Shown here piece by piece: positions 45,207 to 61,315 of a stretch of 64,000 bases of DNA. A program made the translations under genes and the position numbers. The notes under the pieces are model-generated. The model made no database searches. It saw only the letters and a list, made by a program, of their open reading frames with translations, and was not told the origin of the DNA. Source of the stretch: Haliclona indistincta (lineage: Eukaryota; Porifera; Demospongiae; Haplosclerida; Chalinidae); NCBI GenBank assembly GCA_964017065.1, contig OZ024786.1, forward strand, positions 1,840,683-1,904,682, given 5' to 3'. The stretch's first letter is position 1. Each line of letters begins with the position of its first letter.

Positions 45207-46491
45207 ATATCCTTCAGCCAGCAGTTCCTGTACCATTGATAGCCACTATACTGGCTCTGCATGATATCACTCTGAGAGTGAGTGTGACTGAGACAGACAG
45301 AAACACTTACCTGCGAGAGCTGACCTGGTATCACAATGGAGTGAAGATCAACCCAACTAGTAACACTAGACTCAACCTCACCAGTGACAATACATCACTG
45401 AGCATCAGTAGTGTTACTGATAGTGATAGTGGCCAGTACTCTGTGCAGTATGATGGTCTGAGACTATACACTTATGATAGTGGCTGTGAGAGACAAGCAC
45501 TTGATCTATTTAGACACTATCCACTACTAGCACCAGCTGTACTATATCTATCAACAAATGAGACCAAAACTGTTACAAATGAAACTACAACCGCATCTCT
45601 AAAATTCCAACAAATGTTCATAAATGAAACCTCTACCAGTGTTACTCTCTCAGTGAAAATTGATCAGTTTTTTGCTGTCAATTACTTTCAATACATATCA
45701 GTTCATTGGTTTCATAACGGAGTCTTGCTTGCTGCAACTTGTGACAAAACATCATTCAACTCCTACTATGCTGAACTGACCATTGATGATCCTTCATTAT
45801 TTGACGTTGGTGTGTATGAGACACAGATAAAGACATATTCGAAGCTGACCTGTGACAACCGATTACCATACATAAGATTCATGGGAACAAGTATTGTGAG
45901 AAGTGATGTTCAGCAGCTTATTTATGGTACAGACATGCAAGCATGTCCAAAAGTTTCATAATTATTTTTTTCCCATAATACAGAAACACCATTGAATGAA
46001 CTCACTACAGAGACCAGCTCACTTACCGCTATAAATGTTGGTTTCTTTTTCGGAGGATTAGGTTCATCGACATTCATATGGGTGACAGTTATCATCATAA
46101 TACTGTGAGTGCTATGTCCATAGGTTCATTTAATTTTTGTTTTATCAGATCGATTTTGAAGTGTTATTGTCAGACAAAACGGCACAATCTCGACACTAAC
46201 AGCAAAGAGGCTCGCTACTGTAACAGTGCTCAAGTTGTACCGCTATCAAAAACTGATCACCAAACACCACCAGCTCCCAAACACTATGAGACGCCATCTT
46301 CTCATCATCCACCACCTCTAAAACCGAAGAAAAAACAACAAGCTGCTCCACATGAGGTGAACATTCCACCAAATGCTCCTCCATCTAGGTTATGGGAAAA
46401 TGATTCATACGGTCATGAAGAAGATTCTGAGATGTACGAAGCAATTGTGAGCAATGAAGACGAGTATGGTGGAGAATATGAATGTATCTGA
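45207..46491 (+). CDS. Ig-domain single-pass membrane receptor with ITAM-like tail (5' exons not found)
   Basis: Three exons fit exactly. Exon A 45207-45926 (acceptor CTACAG, donor GTACAG, phase 1) has two Ig-like folds (LTWYHNG...DSDSGQYSV and VHWFHNGVLL...FDVGVYETQ) lacking the usual B/F-strand cysteines, and several N-glycosylation sequons (NLT, NET). Exon B 45984-46104 has a stalk and a transmembrane helix (VGFFFGGLGSS...WVTVIIII). The 44-bp intron ends at 46148. Exon C 46149-46491 is the cytoplasmic tail: proline-rich (HHPPPLKPKKK), then an acidic, tyrosine-rich end with YEAI and, ten residues on, YECI at the C-terminus. It is probably a surface receptor signalling through tyrosine kinases. 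No signal peptide exon was seen upstream, so the gene may be 5' incomplete. Confidence 0.75.
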
Positions 46492-46559
46492 ACTGCAGTA
46501 CATTACGCATCGGCCTGTATTATGCATTATGCATATCATTATAGCCTGTATAGCATTAG

Positions 46560-48000
46560 TGTAACAGTATAGTAAAATAGAAGCAGTATGATTAGATGTA
46601 TAGACTTATGTATTAGTAGTAAAATAGAAGCTGTATGATTAGATGTATAGATTTATGTAATAGTAGTAAAATAGAAGCAGTATGATTAGATGTATTAGGG
46701 AGACACGGTAGTGTCTCCCTATGTAGGGTTGAACGAGAAAACAAGATGGCGGCTACATACAATGTATTAGCGTTCAAACGCTGATATTTCGCCTGGTGAT
46801 GAATTTATACGTCCAAAGACACTTAGATCTGCTCTCTGGCGTTGCCCCATCTTACAGTAGCAAGGAGATTGCTCGAAATTGTTGCTAAAGTGACGAACCT
46901 GGAAACGGTGAAAATCGACTTTCGTCATCTTCGTCTTCTTCTTCTTCTTTCTTTCTTCAACTCGCCTAGCGCCTTTACGCGAGCAGTGCCGAGACCAAAA
47001 CACCCACGAACATTCGTGAAATTCTCCTGGCAGGTGCCTTTTGAACATTGTTTTTAGCGAAACGGCGATCTAAATTCCGCGAGTTCTCGATCGTGATCCA
47101 TTGTCAGCTAAGTGTTAGACGCCATTATTGTGATTGCGCAACACGCGCGCACGTGACCAAGCAGTGGCTAGCGCACGTGACCAAGCACTAGCTTGAGTAT
47201 CGCCATGCCGTATGGATCATGGAGAACACATAATTATTTGTCTGGAGTCTTCGAATAAGGGCAAGCTCGTGTAGGATCGCCATTCTGCGCTTGCCAGATA
47301 ATTATAACCGGCGTACAGGTCTACAAATAAGTGTGGGCGGGGCTCGTATGCACTGCATGCATGAATGCGTAGGCGAGCTGATATGTACCACATAACAAAT
47401 AATTATTTTTAGCTACAAGTTCAAAATTGTTAATAATAAAGAAAAACCATCAACAACAGGAAAACTAAACCAATGGTGGAAACCATGACAAAGACGACTC
47501 AATACATGGATGATATTGAACTGCACTTCACTGAAAATGAAAAAGGACACAAACAAGAAAATAAAAAAGATTTCTATCGAAATCAAAAGGATGTAGGGTC
47601 TACCACTGGTCCACAATGTAATCTAACAAGGAACAAGCATGGAATGGTAACACGATTGACTTGCTAACAGACCATAGATCCCTACATCAGTGGCTGTACA
47701 TAAGATCAATAATTATTTTGTCACAAGCTGAATCCAATTCAATTTAATGCATGTCTGGTGTCAGTCAACAGCAACTAGCTGAATTAGCTATAGCCAACCA
47801 CAGCAGCCACTGATGTAGGGATCTATGGTCTGTTAGCAAGTCAATCGTGTTACCATTCCATGCTTGTTCCTTGTTAGATTACATTGTGGACCAGTGGTAG
47901 ACCCTACATCCTTTTGATTTCGATAGAAATCTTTTTTATTTTCTTTAGATTTATGTATTAGTAGTAAAATAGAAGCAGTATGATTAGATGTACATGTATT
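46560..48000. repeat. About 47-bp tandem repeat, split by HLE-4
   Basis: The unit tagtagtaaaatagaagcag then tatgattagatgta plus tagatttatgta occurs about three times at 46560-46694 and resumes at 47946-48000 after HLE-4. It directly follows the Ig receptor gene. Confidence 0.8.
46695..47945 (-). mobile_element. Helitron-like element 4 (HLE-4)
   Basis: 1251 bp, hairpin end at left (TTAGGGAGACAC...), foldback end at right (47565-47680 with 47815-47940). Inserted at gtA|Tagattt in a tandem repeat without target duplication. The small ORF (46767-47048 minus) is frameshifted at its end. Confidence 0.75.
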
Positions 48001-48502
48001 AGTAGTAATAATTAGCTGTGTGTTCTTTATTGAGTATATAGTCACTGAAAATATGTTTAGTAGGATGTTCACACCATTTTTGTCATGTGGGTCACGCAAA
48101 GCCAGAGTAAACTAGTAGTACAGTAGTACGAAACACAGCTGATGATGAGTGGAATGAACAAGAGGGCAAAAAGTGTATTTGGCATGCGCTAGCATGCAGG
48201 AAACACAGCATGCAGGATTACAATACTGCAACCACTCTAGTTTACAAGGGCCATCCTTACTTTGTTCATTCCACCCAAATTCTTTCTAGCATGCATTATT
48301 CCAGGTCAAAGCTATTTCAATAAAGCATCAAAGGTGCAGATGCCTCGGTGCAGTAGCATGTATGCTAGCCTGCAATTAGCAGATGCATATGACAGCACGT
48401 ATGCATGCAGTAGATCAATGGAAGCATCAAACAGTTCCATGGAAGCACGCAATGTGCACTGAAGCTGCAGTAGAAGTGACCAGCAGATCCATGGAACATT
48501 CA

Positions 48503-48815
48503 TGCAAGCAGCAGATCATAGCAACAGTGCTATGGAAGCACAGGCTATAGTGGCAGCTATCCAGCAGCAGCAGATCATAGCAACAGTGCCATGGAAGCAC
48601 AGGCTAGTGACAGCTATCCAGCAGCAGCAGATCATAGCAACCGTACTATGGAAGCACAGGCTAGTGACAGCTATCCAGCAGCAGCAGCAGATCATATAGC
48701 AACAGTACTATGGAAGCACAGGCTAGTGACAGCTATCCAGCAGCAGCAGATCATTAGCAACAGTGCTATGGAAGTGCAAGCTAGTGGCAGCTATCCAGCA
48801 ACTGTACAAGCTGTT
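48503..48815. repeat. 57-bp minisatellite
   Basis: Five or more copies of a 57-bp unit containing ccatggaagcacaggctag and agctatccagcagcagcaga. Because 57 is a multiple of three, long open frames run through it (e.g. MEAQASDSYPAAADHS). No start context or flanking homology supports a gene. Confidence 0.9.
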
Positions 48816-48982
48816 GTACAAAAGTTGTATTGAAGCCAAACAGAATAATGCTCAAGTGTAGCTGGGCGTGACTGTAACTGCTCTGCTCGCTCCGGCTCAC
48901 CTGTCGAGCAGCTAAGTGAACTCAAACACGCTTTCGCTCGCTAGTTTCACTGCTGCAAATGGAGTCGTGCGAGCTGTATATA

Positions 48983-49780
48983 CAAGAAATTAAAAAGATT
49001 TCTATCGAAATCAAAAGGATGTAGTGATGAAGAAATCTACCACTGGTTCACAATGTAAACCAACAAGGAACAAGCATAGAATGGTAACACGATTGACTTG
49101 CTAACAGACCATAGATCCCTACATCAGTGGCTGCTGTGGCCAGACTATAGCTAGTTAAGCTATTTACTGTTGACTGACACTTTGAATAGAATTCAGCTTG
49201 TGACAAAATATTGATCTTATGTACAGCCACAGATGTAGGGATCTATGGTCTGTTAGCAAGTCAATCGTGTTACCATTCTATGCTTGTTCCTTGTTGGTTT
49301 ACATTGTGAACCAGTGGTAGATTTCTTCATCACTACATCCTTTTGATTTCGATAGAAATCTTTTTAATTTCTTGTTTGTGTCCTTTTTTCTTTTTAGTGA
49401 AGTGCAGTTCAATATCATGCATGTACGGAGAAGTCTTTGTTTCCACCATTAGTTTAGTATTCCTGTTGTTGATGACTTTTCTTAAACTTGTAGCTAAAAT
49501 CATATATCAGGTCTGCCTAGTCGCCTATGCATGCATGCAGTGCATACGAGCCCCGCCCACACTTGCTTGTAGATCTACACGGCGGTTATAACTATCTGGC
49601 AAGTGCAGAATGGCGATCCTACACGAGCTTACCGTTCTTCGAAGACTCCAGACAAATGCCGGGTGTGTGTTCTCCGTGATAGTGATCCAATCATCCACAC
49701 GGCGCAGCGATACTTTAGCTGCTTGGTCACGTGCACTACCCATTGCTAATTGGTCACGTGCGTATTGCGCAATCACAATA
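48983..49780 (+). mobile_element. Helitron-like element 5 (HLE-5), interrupted by HLE-6
   Basis: Foldback end at left (48988-49115 with 49225-49365). The sequence proceeds in the same orientation as HLE-2 and stops at gcgcaatcacaata, where HLE-6 is inserted. The remainder should lie beyond HLE-6, in or past the assembly gap. Confidence 0.7.
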
Positions 49781-50082
49781 TTAGGGAGACACGGTAGTGT
49801 CTCCCTATGTAGGGTTGAACGAGAAAACAAGATGGCGGCTACATACAATGTATTAGCGTTCAAACGCTGATATTTCGCCTGCTGATGAATTTTATACGTC
49901 CATAGACACTTAAATCTGCTATCTGGCGTTGCCCCATCTTACAGTAGCAAGGAGATTGCTCGAGATTGTTACTAAAGTGACGAACCTGGAAACGGTGAAA
50001 ATCGAGTTTCGTCATCTTCGTTTTCTTCTTTCTTCTTCTTTCTTTCTTTCTTTCTTCCACTCGCCTAGCACCTTTACGTGAG
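49781..50082 (-). mobile_element. Helitron-like element 6 (HLE-6), cut by the gap
   Basis: Begins with TTAGGGAGACAC-GGTA-GTGTCTCCC, followed by the small-ORF region, and runs into the N run. Its orientation is opposite to HLE-5. Confidence 0.7.
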
Positions 50083-50282
50083 NNNNNNNNNNNNNNNNNN
50101 NNNNNNNNNNNNNNNNNNNNNNNNNNNNNNNNNNNNNNNNNNNNNNNNNNNNNNNNNNNNNNNNNNNNNNNNNNNNNNNNNNNNNNNNNNNNNNNNNNNN
50201 NNNNNNNNNNNNNNNNNNNNNNNNNNNNNNNNNNNNNNNNNNNNNNNNNNNNNNNNNNNNNNNNNNNNNNNNNNNNNNNNNN
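50083..50282. other. Assembly gap (200 N)
   Basis: Exactly 200 N, a conventional scaffold gap size, so true length is unknown. Confidence 0.99.
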
Positions 50283-55299
<5,017 letters not shown>

Positions 55300-55456
55300 T
55301 AAGAGAGAGGGGAGGGAGGGATCAAGAGAGGGAGGGAGAGGGGAGGGAGAGAGGGAGGGAGGGGAGGCAGGGAGAGAGGGAGGGAGCTAACACTGAAAGT
55401 GCATGACATGGTTTTGTGAAATCAGTTCATTTCATTTTATTTTTCACTAGTAAGGT

Positions 55457-55660
55457 ATAGTCTGCGACAATCTGACTGCTGCTATCGTCGTTTCTACTAT
55501 CCAGGAATCTATAAGACACTTTCTAAACTGGCTGACGTCGATTTTCGAAAAAGCTCCGCTTTGCAACTCGGCGGCAAAGCAACGCGCTTTGAAAAAATCG
55601 ACATTTAACAGTCTTCTGGGTAGTAGAAAAGACGATAGCAGCAGTCAGATTGTCGCTACA
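55457..55660. repeat. Foldback MITE upstream of TRIM copy 5
   Basis: gcgacaatctgactgctgct and its complement at 55636-55655. Arms of about 75 bp end near the centre at about 55560. Confidence 0.8.
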
Positions 55661-55985
55661 ACGTTGTTTGCCACAGTTATTGCAGCTTGAAACAGCTTTT
55701 GCCAACCAATTGGAATAAACATGATCTGAACGACATTGAAACATTGAAATCTGAACGACGTGCGAGTTCGCGCTGGAGCTATGTATAGTCTGGGTCTGAC
55801 TAGAAATCGCTAATCACTCTCATGATCACAAAGAGGGTGAAACTTATAATAAATCATTGTGAAATTCATGATCAACTAAAGTTATTCATATCAGTCATGA
55901 GGTGATTCTAACCACAACCAGCCCTTACTAGTTCAGACAACAGTACTACCACAGAGAAACCAGCTTGTTGCAGTTATTAGTTTCA

Positions 55986-58154
55986 ATGGCCACTGAGAAA
56001 CCACCCACAGCTAGTGAGGCTCTTGCTAATCTCGAGCAGCAGCTCACCTGTCCAGTCTGTCTGGATCGCTATACTCAACCCAGGACACTGCCTTGTCTCC
56101 ACTCTTTCTGTCATGGCTGTCTTGGTCGCTTCCCAGTGGAAATCAAGGAAGACAAGCACTTTATCACTTGCCCTGTGTGCCGCCAGACCACACAGCAACC
56201 TGACAAGGGAGTGAGTGGATTCCAGTCTGCCTTCCTCATCAACAACCTCCTGGAGCTATATCAAGTGCTAGAGAAGGTGTCTGGGTCCAAGCAGAATAAC
56301 TGTGAGAATTGCCACAAAGAACAGGCCACTGGATACTGCAAAAAATGCTCTGTGCTTCTCTGCCAGACATGCACCGATAAGCACAATACATGGGCCGCAT
56401 TCACCAGCCACCAGATACTGGGAGTGGAGGATGTGGCCACCACTGCCTCTAAGCTAGTTCCCCTCAAGGAGCAGCCCACCATGGAGTGTAGCAGCCATGG
56501 CAAGCCACTAGAGGTGTACTGTGACACATGTGACAAGCTCATCTGCCATCTTTGTACCACTGGAAAAGTGCATCGTAACCATGACTACGAGCCTATCACT
56601 GATGCCTTTCCAAGACACCAGCAACAGATTGTGGATAGCCTCGAGCAAGTCAAGGTAAAGCTAGCTGCCATTACCACTACTGTACAAGCTGTGGAAGCAC
56701 AGGAAGGAGATTTCTTGCAGCAGGTAGGAGCTGCGAGAAAGGAGATTGAGGCCATAGTCCAGCAGCTGATGCAGCTCCTGCAAGAGTCAGAGAGACAACT
56801 GATCAGAGAGCTTGACCAAGTCACTGATGCCTACATTGAGAAGATATCTGCTCGCAAGAAGGAATCGGACATTACCATCGCACATCTGAAGAGCTGTAAA
56901 GAATTTGCAGAGGAGGAGCTGAGGATCGGGAGCCAGCAGGAGATCCTTGTGATGAAGGGACAGATTGTGGAGCGCATGGCAGCTGTCTGCTCATTGGACA
57001 ACCCCCAACCGCTGGAGGAGAACAGTGTGAGGTTTGTAAAGAGCGCTAGTGTTCTAGAGGCATGTCGTAGTCTGGGTAGAGTCGTTAGGTATGGCCAGTT
57101 TAAGGTGACTGGTGACAAAACAAGCTTTGATCTTAGCAGTGCAGTTCCTTTCTCCTCTGAGCAGGTCTCCTGCCAGCTCTCTCCAGTAGCTGACCTCACA
57201 CAAGTTGTCAAGAGTTTCGTACACCAAGTGGCTCCTGGCAGTTTTGAGGTTCACTATTCTCCCACTGCTGGTCTCCACCAGCTGAGGGTGCAGGTGGGAG
57301 GGACTGATATCCTTGACACACCTCTCAATGTACAGGTCATGGCCAGGAAGGCAGGACAGACATTCACTGATCTGTCAGGTCCTCAAGGATTAGCCATCAC
57401 AAGGAAAGGTTACCTTATTGTGGTGGAATCTGGTAAATATTGCATCACCATCATTGATCCTAGCAATGGAAGAAAAATCAAAAGAATTGGACAGAATGGC
57501 ACAGGACAAGTACAGTTTAACTATCCAGTAGGAGTAGCAGTGACTCAAGATGGTCGCATTGTAGTTAGTGATTGCATTAATCATCGTCTACAAGTGTTGA
57601 CAGCAGAGGGTGCCTTCATAGCTACAGTGGGCAGTATGGGATCTCAACCACTACAATTCAAAAATCCAAGAGGTATATCTGTTCATCATAATGGACAAGT
57701 CTTTGTTTCTGATACTGGTAACCATCGTGTCCAGGTCCTCAATGCTGACCTTACCTACTTACACTACTTTGGTAGCTATGGAACTCAACCTGGAGAGCTC
57801 AACCGTCCACATGATATAGCTATTGATGCTGATGGTATGGTCTATGTAGCTGACTATAGTAACAACAGAGTTCAGAAGTTCACTCCCGAGGGTAAGCTGT
57901 TGGCCGTGATTGACAGTAAGGGAGCCGGAAAAGGTCGGTTAAATCATCCAAATGGTCTATGTTTCGATGCTTATGGTATACTTTACGTGACTGAGTTGGA
58001 CAATCATACAGTGAGTATGTTTAGTAGTAACGGCAAGTTTCTTGGATATATCGGTGACAGTGATGGCTCTAGTTTCGAGAATCCTTGTTTTATCGTATCC
58101 GACAAGACAGGTCGACTGTACATCAGTGATAAAAATGGAGTTGTCACTTACTGA
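55986..58154 (+). CDS. TRIM-NHL protein, array copy 5 (722 aa)
   Basis: Intact single-exon copy, ATG at 55986 after the conserved block. RING ligands all kept; B-box 1 is of the VLLCQTCTDKHN type shared with copy 6; B-box 2 is of the GKPLEVYCDTCDKLICHLC type shared with copies 2 and 3. The filamin-like part has a distinctive stretch (DLTQVVKSFVHQ, where other copies have DPTL.FRCV.HQ) and is one residue shorter at YSPTAG. Propeller variants: SGK, SDCI, KNPR, SDTGN, ADYSN, ELDNH. It lies head to head with the RhoGEF gene upstream. Confidence 0.95.
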   Translation: MATEKPPTASEALANLEQQLTCPVCLDRYTQPRTLPCLHSFCHGCLGRFPVEIKEDKHFITCPVCRQTTQQPDKGVSGFQSAFLINNLLELYQVLEKVSGSKQNNCENCHKEQATGYCKKCSVLLCQTCTDKHNTWAAFTSHQILGVEDVATTASKLVPLKEQPTMECSSHGKPLEVYCDTCDKLICHLCTTGKVHRNHDYEPITDAFPRHQQQIVDSLEQVKVKLAAITTTVQAVEAQEGDFLQQVGAARKEIEAIVQQLMQLLQESERQLIRELDQVTDAYIEKISARKKESDITIAHLKSCKEFAEEELRIGSQQEILVMKGQIVERMAAVCSLDNPQPLEENSVRFVKSASVLEACRSLGRVVRYGQFKVTGDKTSFDLSSAVPFSSEQVSCQLSPVADLTQVVKSFVHQVAPGSFEVHYSPTAGLHQLRVQVGGTDILDTPLNVQVMARKAGQTFTDLSGPQGLAITRKGYLIVVESGKYCITIIDPSNGRKIKRIGQNGTGQVQFNYPVGVAVTQDGRIVVSDCINHRLQVLTAEGAFIATVGSMGSQPLQFKNPRGISVHHNGQVFVSDTGNHRVQVLNADLTYLHYFGSYGTQPGELNRPHDIAIDADGMVYVADYSNNRVQKFTPEGKLLAVIDSKGAGKGRLNHPNGLCFDAYGILYVTELDNHTVSMFSSNGKFLGYIGDSDGSSFENPCFIVSDKTGRLYISDKNGVVTY

Positions 58155-58319
58155 CTTGTGTTTCTGTAGATTAATTAAGAAAGCGCACACTTATATTAAT
58201 AAGGGACACACTTCCTGCTTTGTCATTTGACTTATTTTCTTGAGTTTTTGTTGTTGGTATCTTTTATTGTATAATATTTTTGTATTAAACTATGATATGA
58301 ATAATTCTCTTTGATGTAA

Positions 58320-58625
58320 TGAGGTATCCAAATTCGCGTATTTACCTGTGCGTGGGCAGGTATAAAAAACATAGCGCCACCGTGCACTAGGCTGCAAACT
58401 AAGCGCCATTTATCACGCTATTTGTATGTTTTGCACCGTTTCAGGTAGCTTGCTGGAACAAGAGCGCTATTATTTTTTCCTCCGGTTAAGTTTAAACCGG
58501 TTATAAACAACAGTTTTCGGTGCATATGTGAATTTGGATTCCTCGGGCTTCGCCCTCGGTATCCAAGTTCCCATATATATCGGTATCATAGTTCCCATAT
58601 CCTACCTCGGTGTATAACCTACATT
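58320..58625. mobile_element. Inverted copy of the TRIM-upstream MITE-like block
   Basis: Reverse-complement relative of 15182-15625 and 37672-38130 (ggttataaacaacagttttc, cggtgtataacctaca). More diverged than those two are from each other. Confidence 0.6.
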
Positions 58626-58704
58626 CAACTATTAGTTTTTATTTAATTTTTCACTTATTATTTCCCTTCACGTTAGCGCTATCACTGGATTGTGTTATTA
58701 TTAC

Positions 58705-59988
58705 TACAGATCATGTAATTCTAGAATCTGATTGGTCAGTTGGAGGAAAATAAATCACGTATTCTTCCACGGGAACTCGTATTTTTCTGCTGAAACTCAC
58801 TGGAAGTTGATAGCATGAGTTGTTTTGTATACATTCAGTCTACTGTCTTATGTTGAGATTAATAGCACAGGTACTAGCTTTGGTAGTTACTGGGTGTTGT
58901 GTTCGCTTCTTGGCATGGGCAGCGCAGCGTCTATAGGCTCAGGTACTTGGCTACGATTGACTTGTTGTGCATGAAAAACGTAAGAAAGCAAATAACTCAC
59001 CACGTTTTGCTATGTTGACAGCTTAAAGCTTGCCTAATAAACGCACACAGCACGTACAATAGTTGTAGATTACTATAGTCACCCTACAGTGAGTGATGGA
59101 GTAGAGGAAATAGTTGAAGTACAGGAGGAACACTGTACTATTAATTTTGAAGAGAATTATTAATAAAATTTATACACATATTTGGTCTGTAGTCAGCCAT
59201 ATGACAAAGCTGAGCCTCACTCTACATTACACCATCCATGTTAGTCACTTTGCCGAGCAGTACTTTATGTATTAGTTATTGCCCTCACACGAGGGCATTA
59301 ACTGACATAAATGACCGTGGAAAAGTCGAGTTGCCCGAGCAACGGTCGAGGGCGCATCCCGAGACTGTTTGAGGGCAACCGACTTTCCCGAGGACATTTA
59401 TGTCGGTTAATGCCCGAGTTGTGTAGTGCAATAACTGGCTTATTATATTATAGTACAACGCACATAACACTGTGAGCGCAATAACATTGCTAATTTTTCA
59501 AACTCTCAAAGACGCAATGGTCTGTTGCTATAGAAGACTCTATGCGCGGTCAATAACGTACATTAATGCCCTCGAATAGAGCAATCCGATTGGTGAAAGA
59601 TGACGTACTAATAAGTTATACAGAACTCATGTGACTATAGACTGTACTAAACCACCTCACAAATCATTCTTGCACTGGTTCTATACACAAGCATGCATGA
59701 ATATTATACAAACACTTCATGAATGTATTGTGTATGCTTATTGGTAATCTAGGCACTATGTATCACTGACCATTTTCTCTAGTGATTGGTGTAGTTATAA
59801 TCAGGATGAGTGTCTGGAGTACGCTTGATGATGTCCTACAAGGTCACATGATCAGTAAGCATGTCACATGACTAATAATCACACCTACTTTGAGTAGAAG
59901 GATGTAGCGAGGTATTCGTTGTACAGGAGTGATGAGATACATTGGTAGAGTCATACCCATACGAACACTGGGATCAGTGAGACAGTAC

Positions 59989-60072
<84 letters not shown>

Positions 60073-60180
60073 AGAGAGGAAAGGAGGAAGTAAGCAAGTG
60101 ATAGAATGAGAGCATGCATGAGTGATAGGTAAGTCAATGTAACTGCTGCAGTGAGAATAACTTACGTGTATAATGTGTAC
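58705..60180 (-). pseudogene. TRIM-downstream unit 4 with dead RhoGEF exons
   Basis: Same block as 6930-8000. RhoGEF exon copies at about 59766-59830 (same 4-bp deletion) and 59885-59987, then a GA run to 60067. A further minus block at about 60370-60440 matches the MORN-linked fragment at 33403. A roughly 340-bp MITE interrupts the unit at 59270. Confidence 0.8.
59270..59612. mobile_element. MITE inserted in TRIM-downstream unit 4
   Basis: The empty site is seen in units 1-3 (ctttatgttatacagaac). The insert has a strong compound hairpin at its left end (ttgccctcacacgagggcat, then acataaatg pairing with catttatgtcggttaa) and a ccgattggtg word near its right end. No ORF. Confidence 0.7.
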
Positions 60181-60445
60181 CAGTAGATCTGCTTGTAAAA
60201 TTTTGGGGTAAATGCATAGTTAATGAATGTGGAACAACTAGACACTTTATAAGTGAACTACAAACAATATAATAATGCCTGACGGTAGAAATCCAGCTTA
60301 GTGATAACATAGAGCACTGTTCATCATAGTCTGCATGTCATGTGACACTAGTCTAACATACTCTTTGATTCCTAGCTAGCCCTTTCCATGTCTTGTTTTT
60401 CATCAATGTCACCATCTTGATCGCTTCATAAGTCCCTCTAGTAGT

Positions 60446-60680
60446 GCCCGTCACAGCTCTCAGCGAGTCACGAGAGAAGCAGGCACGTGGAGTTTGTTAT
60501 GAACTGAATGGGCGTGGCTCAATGAGCCTGAGCGAGTGCAGAACCGAAAGAACACAGGTCAGTTTTTACATGAAAATAATTATCATTTAGATGAAGTTCA
60601 GCTCGAGCACGCACTTGCTGTTTTTACTATTATTGTAATCTTGATATATGTTCAAAAACGCACACAACAAAAAATAACAA
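60446..60680. repeat. Direct repeat, left copy, flanking inverted TRIM copy 6
   Basis: Closely matches 63752-64000 in the same orientation (cacagctctcagcga, gaatgggcgtggctcaatga, aaacgcacacaacaaaaaat). The two copies flank the 3.1-kb segment holding TRIM copy 6. Confidence 0.8.
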
Positions 60681-61300
60681 ATAAATGATACCAAGCAACA
60701 GTTCTCAATATAATGATAATAATATCAGTGATTCAACACCTGTGTATGTAGTATCAATACAACAAACAACAAAGAAAGATTTAAATGTTTGTTTGTTTTT
60801 GATAAAATAACAGAGCATAGTCTAATTTGCTAGAGATCATTACGAGATATGAACGGTAGTTCAACTTTTATAACAGTTGACAATAATACATTGCTCATAA
60901 CGTAGAACTATAGCTATACTAACAACAAAAGGAAACCAAGAAAGTATAGAAGTTTATACGGACAATGTACATTTTATTTCTGTTTCGTACGCGTAGTGCA
61001 ATCGATTTCTAAAGTCATTGTGGATGCCCTAGCACATCTCTGGCTAGTAGCTTTCTTGCGATATAATTTAATATATATGTTGGATGAATGCGCTGTTCGA
61101 GCAGTCGGAAAAATACGGCGTCCGAAAATACATGACGGTCGATTATTAATCACTTACTCCATACTAACAACAAAAGGAAACCAAGAAATTATTATACAAA
61201 GAATGAAAATAAGATACATGCTAACAACAAGTCAAGAAAATAAGTAAAATTGACAAATCATGAGTAGTAGTGTGTCCTTTCTTTAATAATCAAAACTAAT
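60681..61300. other. No gene seen; short direct repeat
   Basis: Contains ctaacaacaaaaggaaacca twice (about 60918 and 61163) bounding about 240 bp, which may be an insertion with its flank duplicated. The right end is the inverted TRIM 3' flank. Confidence 0.4.
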
Positions 61301-61315
61301 GTACTGAAACACAAG

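Noticed and set aside
48503..48815. CRISPR-like array
   Set aside because: Contiguous tandem units without spacers, in metazoan-type DNA.
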